DNA of 64,000 nt from an uncultured Clostridia bacterium (GTDB lineage Bacteria > Bacillota > Clostridia > TANB77 > CAG-508). The DNA lies in NCBI GenBank assembly GCA_934141445.1, contig CAKPCF010000001.1:62001-126000 (forward strand), in the 5' to 3' direction. The translations under genes were made by a program, and so were the position numbers. The notes below the pieces were generated by a model, which saw only the letters and a program-made list of their open reading frames with translations, had not been told where the DNA came from and ran no database searches. Positions 7,909 to 16,112 of the stretch are shown in pieces (position 1 is the first letter of the stretch; every line of letters starts with the position of its first letter).

Positions 7909-8871
7909 ATGAAAAAAAGATATGTAATTTTAATAGGTATTGTTTTGCTAGCAATGATACCAATATTATTTTTTATAAATTTAGAGATTTTAAAAAGTTA
8001 TTTACTTTGGCTATTTCTAACTGCTTTTGTAATAATTAGCTTGTTTTTCATTATAGACATTCAGGCTATTGCTCCAAAAACAGTAAAAGAAAGACATAGT
8101 GTTGTCGAAATGCAGTATCATGGCAGAAAAGTATTTATTTTGAATCCAAAGAATAAAGCTGAAATAGGAGATGTAATTTTATATTTACATGGAGGCTCTT
8201 ATGTTATTGAAGCAACATATAAACATTGGAAATTTTTAGAGGATTTAGTTGCAGATACAGGAATGACTTTAATACTTCCAGATTATCCACTTACACCTAA
8301 ATACACATATAAAGAAGTATTTGAAATGATTGAACCTTTATATATGGATATAACTAAAAAAATAGACAATCGAAAACTTATACTTATGGGAGATTCTGCT
8401 GGTGGTGGTATGGCATTGGCTCTTGCCGAGAAAATATCAAATATGGATGTAAGACAGCCAGATAAAACAATTTTATTATCACCTTGGTTAGATGTAACTT
8501 TAAGTAATCCTAAAATAACAAAGGAATTACAACAAAGAGACCCAAGGCTTATAAAAGATGTACTTAAAGTTGCAGGTGTTACTTATGCAGGAAAAGAAGG
8601 TATGAATAACTATTTAGTAAATCCAATATTAGGACCTATAAAGAACTTGAAAAATGTTACATTGTATATTGGAACTTATGATATACTAAATCCAGATGCA
8701 CATACATTTTTAGAACGAGCTGAAAAAGAAAATGTGCATATAGATTTTAGAGAAACGGAAAAGGCTATTCATATATGGATGACATATAGAGAAAAAAAGC
8801 AATATGCTTCTGAAGAAACTTATCAAGATATTGTTAAATTAGTAAAGGAAGTAAAGAAAAATGAGTTTTAG
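7909..8871 (+). CDS. Membrane-anchored alpha/beta hydrolase (HSL-type esterase)
   Basis: 320 residues. Two hydrophobic segments (about 5-22 and 30-50) anchor the protein. The oxyanion-hole motif HGGSY (near 94-98) and nucleophile elbow GDSAGG (Ser near 163) are those of the hormone-sensitive-lipase esterase group. The acid DILNPDAH (near 256-263) and base histidine in AIHIW (near 287) complete the triad. It overlaps the next gene by 11 bp, so it is coupled to an acyltransferase-like enzyme. Natural substrate unknown; acyl esters are likely from the family and neighbour. Confidence 0.85.
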   Translation: MKKRYVILIGIVLLAMIPILFFINLEILKSYLLWLFLTAFVIISLFFIIDIQAIAPKTVKERHSVVEMQYHGRKVFILNPKNKAEIGDVILYLHGGSYVIEATYKHWKFLEDLVADTGMTLILPDYPLTPKYTYKEVFEMIEPLYMDITKKIDNRKLILMGDSAGGGMALALAEKISNMDVRQPDKTILLSPWLDVTLSNPKITKELQQRDPRLIKDVLKVAGVTYAGKEGMNNYLVNPILGPIKNLKNVTLYIGTYDILNPDAHTFLERAEKENVHIDFRETEKAIHIWMTYREKKQYASEETYQDIVKLVKEVKKNEF

Positions 8872-10126
8872 AAGGAAAGAAGATTTATCTTGGAGAAGGC
8901 TAGATAATTATGCAAAACTTTTTCCACTAGCTTCTACCAAAAAATATAGTTCTGTATTTAGAATATCAATTACATTAAAGGAAAAAATAGACCCTAAAAT
9001 CCTAGAAAAGGCAGTAAAAATAAGCCTTAAAAAATTCAAGCTTTTTAAGGTTAGAATGAGACAAGGAATATTTTGGTATTATTTTGAAAGTAATCCAAAA
9101 AGCGTTGTGATCGAAGAAGAACACGATTATCCTTGTAAATATATTGATTTGCCAGCTAATAATGATTATTTATTTAAGATAACATATTTTGCTTGTAAAA
9201 TAAATTTAGATATATTTCATTGTCTTACAGATGGCAACAGTGCCTTACATTTTTTAAAAGAAATAACTTATAATTATATTGAAATAGCACATTTTAATAG
9301 TAAAAATATTTCAGAAGAAGGCGAAAGAAAAGTAAATTACGATTCTGTTGATAGCTATGCTCAAAATTTTAATAAGAAACTTAAAGGTGAAGGAAAAGGC
9401 AAAAAAGCGTATGTTCTTACTGGCAGAAATCTAGTGCCAGGAGTAGTGGCAGCAACACATGAATACATAAATGCTACTCAATTAAAAGAACAAGCTAAAG
9501 CAAAAGGAGCTACTATTACTCAATATTTAACAGCAACACTTATATATTCAATATATCAAGAGCAACTAAAAGGAAATAAAAAGAATAGACCAATAAAGAT
9601 AAGTGTTCCAGTAAATTTGAAAAAGTATTTTCCATCAAAAACAATATCAAATTTCTTTTCATATATAGATGTAAATGTATATGCAGATAAAGAAAAAAGT
9701 TTTGATAATATTTTAAAAGCAGTAATAGAGCAGTTTAAATTAAAATTGCAAGAGGAAGAATTATTAAAAACAATAGCAACTAATGTAAAACTTGGAACAA
9801 ATCCATTTTTGAGAATAGTACCATTATTTATAAAGAAAAAGGTAGTGCAAATTGCATATAAAGAAAGAAGAAAATACAACACTACAACATTATCAAGTAT
9901 AGGAAGAATAGGATTTATAGCTGAATATAAGCCATTTATAGATAAAGTATATTTTTTAATTGCACCAGAAACAGTAGAAAAAATAAAATGTACAGCATGT
10001 TGTGTAGATAATACTATAATTTTTTCGGTTGCTTCTGTTCTAGAAAGTAGAAATGTTGAAAATACATTTATGAAGTTTTTGCAATCAAATGGAATAGATG
10101 TAGAAATAGAAGGAAATGGGGTGTAA
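8861..10126 (+). CDS. Alcohol acetyltransferase / condensation-like acyltransferase
   Basis: 421 residues in the CoA-dependent acyltransferase superfamily shared by alcohol acetyltransferases and NRPS condensation domains. The catalytic HxxxDG motif is HCLTDGNS (near 120-127), and the overall length fits one two-lobed catalytic unit. The C-terminal lobe contains the expected VPVNLKKYFPSKTISNFFSY motif. The ATG overlaps the hydrolase by 11 bp and the next gene starts three bases after the stop, so the three are one operon. The product is probably an acylated small molecule or lipid; nothing in the sequence names it. Confidence 0.75.
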   Translation: MSFRRKEDLSWRRLDNYAKLFPLASTKKYSSVFRISITLKEKIDPKILEKAVKISLKKFKLFKVRMRQGIFWYYFESNPKSVVIEEEHDYPCKYIDLPANNDYLFKITYFACKINLDIFHCLTDGNSALHFLKEITYNYIEIAHFNSKNISEEGERKVNYDSVDSYAQNFNKKLKGEGKGKKAYVLTGRNLVPGVVAATHEYINATQLKEQAKAKGATITQYLTATLIYSIYQEQLKGNKKNRPIKISVPVNLKKYFPSKTISNFFSYIDVNVYADKEKSFDNILKAVIEQFKLKLQEEELLKTIATNVKLGTNPFLRIVPLFIKKKVVQIAYKERRKYNTTTLSSIGRIGFIAEYKPFIDKVYFLIAPETVEKIKCTACCVDNTIIFSVASVLESRNVENTFMKFLQSNGIDVEIEGNGV

Positions 10127-10129
10127 TAG

Positions 10130-10693
10130 ATGTTATATCCAAAAATAAAAAATATAAAAAATAGCAAAGCTGTAATGAATATAAGTATAATTGTTACTGT
10201 ATTTATTTCAGCAACTCTTATACTTATAAATTATTCATTACAAGAAAAATTAAATTGGTCAATAATTGCAATATTAGGAATTATATATATATGGAATACG
10301 GTTATATTCTCTTTAAGAAAAGGAATAAATCTAGCATCAAGTGTAGCACTGCAAACTATACAAATTCTAATATTACTATTTTTTATTGATTTTGTATTTG
10401 GTTTTAAAAAATGGTCATTTATAATTGGATTTCCAATAGTAACTATTGTTTCAAACTTAATAATGTGCATATTGACTTTAGTAAAATACAAGAAGTATGT
10501 AAAATATGCAATTTACGAAATATTTATTTTGTTTATAAGTGTACTATTGAATTTTATAATAATATGTATTTTTAAAGAAAAAATTGTTTTAAATATTATT
10601 TCATTATTTTGTGCATTTTTAAATTTAATTTTAGTACTTGCCTTAAGTGGCAAAGCTATTAAAATAGAAGTCCAAAAGAAATTTCATATATAA
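10130..10693 (+). CDS. Six-helix membrane protein of the acyltransferase operon
   Basis: 187 residues, almost entirely hydrophobic, with six predicted helices (AVMNISIIVTVFISATLIL, WSIIAILGIIYIW, LQTIQILILLFFIDFVFGF and three more). Short, lysine-rich tails. It is coupled to the acyltransferase-like gene. Similar membrane proteins (DUF6320-like) often follow alcohol-acetyltransferase-like genes in Clostridia as far as I recall, so a shared function in a membrane-associated modification is plausible. The family was not confirmed. Confidence 0.65.
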   Translation: MLYPKIKNIKNSKAVMNISIIVTVFISATLILINYSLQEKLNWSIIAILGIIYIWNTVIFSLRKGINLASSVALQTIQILILLFFIDFVFGFKKWSFIIGFPIVTIVSNLIMCILTLVKYKKYVKYAIYEIFILFISVLLNFIIICIFKEKIVLNIISLFCAFLNLILVLALSGKAIKIEVQKKFHI

Positions 10694-10725
10694 AAGAAGA
10701 CTAGTGTTTACTAGTTTTTTCTTTT
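10692..10725 (+). terminator. Terminator of the hydrolase operon
   Basis: AAAAGAAgACTAG pairs with CTAGTtTTTTCTTTT around GTGTTTA. It overlaps the 3' end of the convergent T4SS remnant. Confidence 0.7.
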
Positions 10726-11024
10726 GGCTCAAAACATAGCGCTTCTTTTTTATATAAATATATTTTTTGACTTTTAACATATAAAAATGTATATGTTAAT
10801 ACACTTAATATATTTTCTTGCTGGAAACTGAGAATACTAAATAAAAATATTGGAAAATATAAAGCAACAAATAGACTGATTTTTGAGCTTAAGCTAGTAC
10901 AGATAATACTACTTAATAAATATAGTAATAATGCGCAAACACCATTAACTATGGCAGTTGAATAGTCTAAGAAACCAAGCAATTTTGGTTTGAAATTATA
11001 ATTTTTTGGGAAAATAAATTTCAT
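10701..11024 (-). CDS. VirB3/PrgI-like T4SS membrane protein (conjugation remnant)
   Basis: 107 residues. A short basic N-terminus with FPKNYNFKPKLLGF is followed by two adjacent membrane helices (about 22-45 and 50-68) and a Lys/Glu-rich tail. This is the topology of VirB3/PrgI-type subunits that couple to the VirB4 ATPase. It is the last gene of the minus-strand T4SS remnant. A VirB4 gene would normally follow, but the chromosome switches to an unrelated convergent operon, so the element is truncated here. Assignment is by topology, neighbours and motif resemblance only. Confidence 0.5.
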   Translation of the reverse strand: MKFIFPKNYNFKPKLLGFLDYSTAIVNGVCALLLYLLSSIICTSLSSKISLFVALYFPIFLFSILSFQQENILSVLTYTFLYVKSQKIYLYKKEALCFEPKEKTSKH

Positions 11025-11034
11025 TAAATACCTC

Positions 11035-11907
11035 CTATTGTTTGAAGAATGGAATATTACTTCTTATTTCATAAGAAACTCCGCCAATAAGCTCTCTCAT
11101 AAAATAATTACATTTTGTTATAGCATAGATTGAAGCTATGTAAAGCAATTTTTGAAGTTCAATATCACTAATATCAATTAACGAAAATGCTAAAAGAAGA
11201 ATTATTGATAATAGAACCTGAACTAAAAGCAGAGACATAAAACTTTTAAACCATGCTTTGAAGAAATGACTTGTATTTTCGGAAAGCAAACTCAAAAAAG
11301 CAAATGGGCATAAGATACTAAATATTTGAATTAGTAAATATCTTAGTGAATATGTGAAAATTAGGGATAACATTCCAACAGATGAAAATGATTTAACAAT
11401 TCCATCAAAAGAAAATAAATCAAAAGTAGTAGTTTCAGAATATAGAATAATATTTAAGTGTTTTATAAATTCTGAAAAGCTAATATTTATTCCAAAGAGC
11501 TCTTGGCACAAAGAATTTATACTTTGACTTACTAAAGAAACAATATAAATTATTTCTTTACAAAACCATAATGATGAGTTCATAAGACCTATAAAAAATA
11601 TAGCTTTAAATACAAACTGTACAGGATTTTGTACTCTTTGGTAAATTAAATGTGAAGTAAGATATTGAATGCCATAAAATATAAAAAAGCCTAAAACAAG
11701 AGCATTACATATAAGAATAACACCACTTGTTGAATTTTCACCAATAATATTTTTTAAGTGAGTTTGTTCTAAAATTGATGTATTGATAAAACAAATATTA
11801 TCAAGCAAATTGTAAATAGTCTTATCAATTGATGTAAAAAATTTTAATAAAATGTTGTTGATAATTTGAAATATCAACTCTGATAAATTTTCACTTGTTA
11901 GTTCCAT
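11035..11907 (-). CDS. VirB6/TrbL-like polytopic T4SS protein (conjugation remnant)
   Basis: 290 residues with about six membrane helices: 62-82 (GVILICNALVLGFFIFYGIQ), 100-120, 175-195, 205-225 and 230-260. An amphipathic N-terminal part precedes them. Size and helix layout fit VirB6/TrbL-type inner-membrane channel proteins of Gram-positive conjugative elements. An in-frame TAA directly precedes the ATG at 11907. The nearest purine-rich site (AAAGGAA) is about 30 bases upstream with a small CTAAT/ATTAG hairpin between. It lies between the pilin-like and VirB3-like genes, the normal order for such operons. Confidence 0.6.
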   Translation of the reverse strand: MELTSENLSELIFQIINNILLKFFTSIDKTIYNLLDNICFINTSILEQTHLKNIIGENSTSGVILICNALVLGFFIFYGIQYLTSHLIYQRVQNPVQFVFKAIFFIGLMNSSLWFCKEIIYIVSLVSQSINSLCQELFGINISFSEFIKHLNIILYSETTTFDLFSFDGIVKSFSSVGMLSLIFTYSLRYLLIQIFSILCPFAFLSLLSENTSHFFKAWFKSFMSLLLVQVLLSIILLLAFSLIDISDIELQKLLYIASIYAITKCNYFMRELIGGVSYEIRSNIPFFKQ

Positions 11908-11971
11908 TTAATAAGCATATTATCTAATAAATTAGATTGATTCCTTTCTGTAAAAATTTTAGTTATATAAA

Positions 11972-12301
11972 TTAGGTTAATAATGTTTTTATTAAAGAAA
12001 GCACTAAATCAATGCAAAGAATGAAACCATAAGAAAATAAAGCACTACGAATCAATTTTTTTGAAGTTCTAATTTTTTCCTCATCACCAAAACTAAATTT
12101 TTTCATTAAAACTCCACTTCCAACTGCAACAGCTGCAGCTGGTGTCGATAATTTTAAGATATAGTTTTCAATTTTCTCAAATGCATTGTTTAAGGTGCTA
12201 ACTAACTTTGGATCACCAGCAAAAGAAATATTGCTGAAAAAGAAAAGTGTAAAAAGCAAAAATAACAAAATGTACAAATAAAAAATATTTTTAGTTTTCA
12301 T
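11972..12301 (-). CDS. VirB2-like pilin subunit (conjugation remnant)
   Basis: 109 residues. A signal sequence (FYLYILLFLLFTLFFFSNIS, cleavage after FAG near 29) is followed by two hydrophobic helices separated by a short basic loop (SFGDEEKIRTSKKLIR), the hallmark of VirB2/TrbC pilins. The hydrophobic core includes the small-residue segment STPAAAVAVGSGVLM. Strong RBS (AAGGAGG) before ATG 12301. It follows the broken coupling-protein gene by 12 bases. Confidence 0.6.
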   Translation of the reverse strand: MKTKNIFYLYILLFLLFTLFFFSNISFAGDPKLVSTLNNAFEKIENYILKLSTPAAAVAVGSGVLMKKFSFGDEEKIRTSKKLIRSALFSYGFILCIDLVLSLIKTLLT

Positions 12302-12313
12302 TAAGAAACCTCC

Positions 12314-14072
12314 TTAGTTGTTTTCTTTGAAGTGAGGTAGCATTTGTATTTTTTGAGGTTCTAAAATAGAGTAACCATTAGATAAAAATGCTAAACACTC
12401 AAAGGTTTTTAAATTTTGTGAAAAATAGTTGGTATCATATTTAAAATCATTTTGTAAATAGGTATTATAGCTTTCAGAAATATTTGAATCTCTAGAAATT
12501 AAGCTATTTGTAAAAATATTAAAATCTGTTGTTTTTGCATTTTCTGAAATAGTAACAGAAGTTCTTTCTTTATCAAATTTTCCGATTTGCTTTTGAGCTT
12601 CTTCAATTGTGAAAATATCATCGGTACGAAACCATAGTTTATTTATTAAATTTTGTAAAATCACTTTAACACTAGATTCATTTTTTAAACTGTTTAAAAG
12701 AGATGTATAGCTTTGAGTAGCAACAATATTTATACATTTTGCTTCTCTACATTCAGAGAAAAATTCAGCATCATTTTCAGTTATATATTCATGATATTCA
12801 TCACTAATAAAAGCTGATGGCCTAGCAGATTGATTATGCGATAGTTGTAACATTACATCTGTTTGAAAACTTAATTTTAGATATGTTGCAATTATCTTTG
12901 ATAAATTTCTATATTCTGAAATATTCATTTGCAAAACGACAATTTTACCTAGTTGTAAACATTCTTTAAAGTCTTTAAAATTTATTTCAGATTTTTGAGG
13001 GCAAAAAACATTAGAAATTTGATAATCAGAAATAAAAACATTGGTGATTCTACTTATTTCTGAACGCAATATTGAAATTGTTCTTTGGTCTAGTGAAAAA
13101 AATTCTTTTTGGAAAAAATCAATACAAGATATTAAATCATATACTTGCTCTTGATTAAATTTAGATTCTTTAAACATAGTCTTTAAATATATAATTTTTT
13201 CTTCAAAATACTCTGGAAACATTACTATTTTGTGAATTTCTGTAAAAGTAACATAGTTATCGTTGTATAATCTGCATAATTTAATGGATTCTGTTAAAAT
13301 TTGTTCAGCTTTATCTAACCAATAATCTTCACCATTATTTTTACTAAACAAAGTTAAAACAGTTTTTAAACGATTTGCAACAACACTAGCTTTTAGTTCA
13401 GGAGTATCTAATGGATTGTATTTTACTTTTCCAGAAAGATTTATAAATGTTAAATCTTTTTCTCTACCACATGCTATTGCATATTTTTGTACTTCTTTTG
13501 CATAGTTTCCGTTTTACATCTAGTATTAGCATACCTAGTTTTTCATTTGGACTATTTGCTTTGTAAGTAATTAGCTGTTTAGTAAAAGGATACATTGCAG
13601 AAGATGTTTTTCCACTTCCAATAGTTCCTGTAATTAAAATATTTTGGAATAACCCCTTTTCTAAAACGAAAATGGGTTCATTGTTGGCAGAGAGTCCAAT
13701 TTTTAAAGATAATGTATCATTTTCTTTTTCATTAGAAATTGCCTTTTTATGTTTAGATTTTTGAAGTTTGAATTTTGGGCTAAATTTAAAAATTTTGGAA
13801 AAGTCGAGATTTTGTGATTTTATGAAACTTGATATGCGATATACAATGTTGAAATGTATAATTGAATATGCTAGTACAAATAATATACAGTAAGATTTTT
13901 TAATAAAAATCCAAGTTTGAGGGTATAGTTCGCAAATGTCAAACGGGTGAATAGCATAAGGAAAAATTAGATGTTCAGCCATATAAATTTCATAAAAATA
14001 TGAGTATTGTAAATTAAAAAATATAAAAAGACATATTAAATAAACAAAAAAATTAAAAAGAAATTTTTTCAA
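12314..14072 (-). pseudogene. VirD4/TraG-type coupling protein, broken by a one-base frameshift
   Basis: Two open frames together form one coupling ATPase of about 586 residues. The first (14072 to 13464) has a TTG start with AGGAGG, membrane helices near 5-22 and 55-80, and Walker A GTIGSGKT. It reads LGMLILDVK and then leaves frame. Removing one base (G at 13511, C on the coding strand) restores DVKGNYAKEVQKYAIACGRE and reads through to the second frame, which contains Walker B FISDEYHEY. Such proteins feed DNA or protein substrates to type IV secretion channels. The single extra base may be a true inactivating mutation or a sequencing error. The sequence is clearly different from the intact coupling protein at 33060. 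Confidence 0.8.
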
Positions 14073-14080
14073 AGTACCTC

Positions 14081-14224
14081 CTATAGTTTTTTCTTTTTGA
14101 TAGATAATTTTGAACCTTGTAAATTCTTAGAAAAAAATGTATCTAACAAAGAATATAAAAAATAAATGATAATAAAAAAATTGATACCTAAACTGATAAA
14201 AAAGAAATTTACCAGCCAATTCAA
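14081..14224 (-). CDS. Small membrane protein at head of T4SS remnant (47 aa)
   Basis: TTG start at 14224 with AGGCAGGTGA about eight bases upstream. The translation begins MNWLVNFFFISLGINFFIII and ends in a lysine-rich tail (SKLSIKKKKL). One membrane helix. The stop is eight bases before the TTG of the coupling-protein gene, so they are one operon, driven by the promoter at 14257-14285. Family unknown; short membrane proteins at this position are common in Gram-positive conjugation operons. Confidence 0.55.
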   Translation of the reverse strand: MNWLVNFFFISLGINFFIIIYFLYSLLDTFFSKNLQGSKLSIKKKKL

Positions 14225-14256
14225 TAAAAGTCACCTGCCTTTCTTGAATTTTGTAT

Positions 14257-14285
14257 ATAATACAATATTTTTTTTCATTTGTCTA
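14257..14285 (-). promoter_or_regulatory. Promoter of the T4SS remnant operon
   Basis: Minus strand TAGACA (14280-14285), 17 bp, TATTAT (14257-14262). It ends about 30 bp before the 47-residue gene and is divergent from the DUF1858 gene. Confidence 0.6.
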
Positions 14286-14343
14286 TACTTTTTTCAAATT
14301 TTATGTTAAAATTACAATGATTTCTATAAAAGGAGGAATAAAA

Positions 14344-14526
14344 ATGATTGAGAAAACAATGACAATTGGAGAATTATTAGACCAATATCCAGATAAAGCA
14401 GATATATTATTAGATGCAGGAATGCATTGTCTAGGATGTCCAGCATCACAAGCTGAAACTTTAGAAGAAGCATGTGAAGTTCATGGTATAGATGTAACTG
14501 ATTTAATGGAAAAATTAAATGCTTAA
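14344..14526 (+). CDS. DUF1858 small redox-type protein
   Basis: 60 residues covering a whole DUF1858 (ScdA N-terminal-like, hybrid-cluster-associated disulfide) domain: TIGELLDQYPDKADILLDAG then MHCLGCPASQAETLEEA and the VHGIDVTDLMEKLN end. The CxxC pair (CLGC) is the presumed redox or metal site. Start ATG 14344 with AAAGGAGG; the longer frame back to 14251 runs through the divergent promoter. Single-gene unit just upstream of a tRNA. Family function is poorly known; links to iron-sulfur repair are by analogy to ScdA. Confidence 0.9.
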   Translation: MIEKTMTIGELLDQYPDKADILLDAGMHCLGCPASQAETLEEACEVHGIDVTDLMEKLNA

Positions 14527-14600
14527 TTAAATTTATAGATTTAATTAGGATTGGAATATTAAAAATAAATTGCACTTTAATATAAAAGTGCAATTATAAT

Positions 14601-14676
14601 CTCCTCATAGCTCAGCAGGATAGAGCAGTAGCCTCCTAAGCTACCGATTGTGGTTCGAGTCCGCATGGGGAGACCA
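14601..14676 (+). tRNA. tRNA-Arg (anticodon CCT)
   Basis: Full cloverleaf. Acceptor CTCCTCA pairs with TGGGGAG (one G-T pair), anticodon stem GTAGC/GCTAC (14628-14632/14640-14644), loop CTCCTAA with anticodon CCT at 14635-14637, T arm GTGGTTCGAGTCCGC, discriminator A and encoded CCA (14674-14676). It reads AGG codons. Its 3' end is duplicated downstream, marking it as an integration target. Confidence 0.95.
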
Positions 14677-14712
14677 AAATAAACGATACTTCCAAACGGA
14701 CTCGAAAAGGAG
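14656..14712 (+). repeat. Direct repeat 1 (att-like), overlapping the tRNA-Arg 3' end
   Basis: 57 bases from CGAGTCC in the T arm through the CCA end and 36 bases beyond, ending CTCGAAAAGGAG. Matches 14757-14813 at 53 of 57 positions. Within this copy TTCGAGTCCG (14654-14663) is an exact inverted repeat of CGGACTCGAA (14697-14706). Confidence 0.85.
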
Positions 14713-14716
14713 GAAA

Positions 14717-14742
14717 AGAAAAAGATTCAGTGAATCTTTTTC
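14717..14742 (+). terminator. Terminator after tRNA-Arg
   Basis: AAAAAGATTC pairs with GAATCTTTTT around AGT. It lies between the two direct repeats. Confidence 0.7.
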
Positions 14743-14756
14743 CCGACGCGGCTCGC

Positions 14757-14813
14757 CGAGTCCACATGGGGAGACCAAAGTAAATAATACTTCCAAACGG
14801 ACTCGAAAAGGAG
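14757..14813 (+). repeat. Direct repeat 2 (att-like): partial copy of tRNA-Arg 3' end
   Basis: Second copy, offset 101 bp, with the tRNA 3' acceptor strand and CCA but no 5' half. Four substitutions from copy 1 (G/A, A/G, C/T, G/A). Its last bases AAAAGGAG serve as ribosome-binding site of the HipA-like gene. Confidence 0.85.
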
Positions 14814-14819
14814 ATTTTT

Positions 14820-16058
14820 ATGAGTTTCAAAAAATATATTTTGATGAATCAAAATATAAAAGTTTTAGAGTTTAATTTTGATGAAGAATTAAATATTATT
14901 ACTGAAATATTAAACATTTACAATATTGATTATGCGCCATATAAATTAAAATGTGATTATGAGAGTAATGGAAAACTTGAAAAATCAATAAACAATTGGT
15001 ATTCTGGCAGAGGAATACCAGTTTATCGTGATAATTTAAAAGAAATAATGGAGCAATTTAATATTGATACAACTAAAGAACTTATAAATAAACATTTTGC
15101 ATTATCTTTATCAGATCAATATTGGGTAAAACCATCTGATTTAACAATACAATGGGAAGAAATAAATTATTTTGATAATACTTATAATGCAGTTGCTTTT
15201 GCAAATGCAACATTTGGAGAAAATGCTACTAGTTCTATCAAAAACATATTTAATAATTCATCATTAGATAAGTTTAAAACTCCCAATAATACAACAGATG
15301 GACAACTTAAAAAAGTGTGGCTTAAAGTTAATGGGAAAAATTATTTATATAAAGCTTCAGGAACTTTATATAATTTTGAACCTATAAACGAGGTTTTAGC
15401 AAGCAAAATTTGTGAAATTTTAGATGTGCCATATGTTAAATATTTAATTGATGTAATAAAGAGTAAGAGACAAGATACATTAGTAAGCATTTGTGAGTGT
15501 ACAATAAACAAAAATCAAGAAATAATAAATGCATATAATTTATTATCAGATAATAAGACTGAAAATTATATGGAAAACTATAAAAAATATTTAGAAATTT
15601 TAGAGTTGCATAATATACCACATGCAAAAGAATACATAGAAAAAATGTTTATGTTGGATTACATAATGTTAAATGAAGATAGACATTTGAATAATTTTGG
15701 AATTATAAGAGATGTAAATTCTTTAAATTGGATTTCTGTATGTCCAATATTTGATACTGGTAGAAGTATGAATACAAATGTAACTAAAAATTATTGGAAT
15801 TTCAAAAATGGAGAAGTGAAATTTTTCTCACCAGTATTAGTTTCAAGTGAAATACTAACAGAAATTTTTACAATTTCAATTAGTGAAAAACAAATTTTTG
15901 AATTAAAACAATTAAATCAGGAATATAAAAAATTACTAGAACAATATAGAGAATATACAAATCTTTCACAGGAGCAGGTTCAAGAACTTGTATATGGATA
16001 TCAAGAAAGAATAAATGTGTTTGAAAGCATGATGAGTAAAAAAGAACTTATAAAATAA
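14820..16058 (+). CDS. HipA-like serine/threonine kinase domain protein
   Basis: 412 residues. The C-terminal half has the HipA-type kinase signature: MLDYIMLNEDRHLNNFG (near 275-292; catalytic Asp in EDRH, metal-binding Asn in LNNFG) and PIFDTGRSM (near 308-316, the DFG-equivalent Asp). The nucleotide-binding strand is less certain: KVWLKVNGKNYLYKASG holds the presumed lysine. The N-terminal 130 residues are not recognised. HipA kinases are persistence toxins, but relatives serve other signalling roles. There is no HipB-like helix-turn-helix gene next to it. It starts six bases after the RBS within direct repeat 2, so it may be cargo of an element integrated at the tRNA. Confidence 0.75.
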   Translation: MSFKKYILMNQNIKVLEFNFDEELNIITEILNIYNIDYAPYKLKCDYESNGKLEKSINNWYSGRGIPVYRDNLKEIMEQFNIDTTKELINKHFALSLSDQYWVKPSDLTIQWEEINYFDNTYNAVAFANATFGENATSSIKNIFNNSSLDKFKTPNNTTDGQLKKVWLKVNGKNYLYKASGTLYNFEPINEVLASKICEILDVPYVKYLIDVIKSKRQDTLVSICECTINKNQEIINAYNLLSDNKTENYMENYKKYLEILELHNIPHAKEYIEKMFMLDYIMLNEDRHLNNFGIIRDVNSLNWISVCPIFDTGRSMNTNVTKNYWNFKNGEVKFFSPVLVSSEILTEIFTISISEKQIFELKQLNQEYKKLLEQYREYTNLSQEQVQELVYGYQERINVFESMMSKKELIK

Positions 16059-16063
16059 AACCG

Positions 16064-16091
16064 CTGTTGCCCCAGATGGCAGCAGCGGAAG
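16064..16091 (+). terminator. GC-rich hairpin between HipA-like gene and anti-sigma gene
   Basis: CCGCTGTTGCC pairs over 11 bp with GGCAGCAGCGG. No T-run follows; a second AT-rich hairpin (CTAGAAAA...TTTTCTAG, about 16098-16125) adjoins it, so the pair probably separates the convergent genes. Confidence 0.5.
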
Positions 16092-16112
16092 CACACACTA
16101 GAAAAGTGAATT

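Noticed and set aside
13352..13463. Gap between two genes in the T4SS remnant
   Set aside because: Once the one-base shift at 13511 is corrected it is coding sequence of the coupling protein.
14595..14600. TATAAT just before the tRNA as its promoter
   Set aside because: It abuts the mature 5' end, too close to serve as a -10 element for this tRNA.
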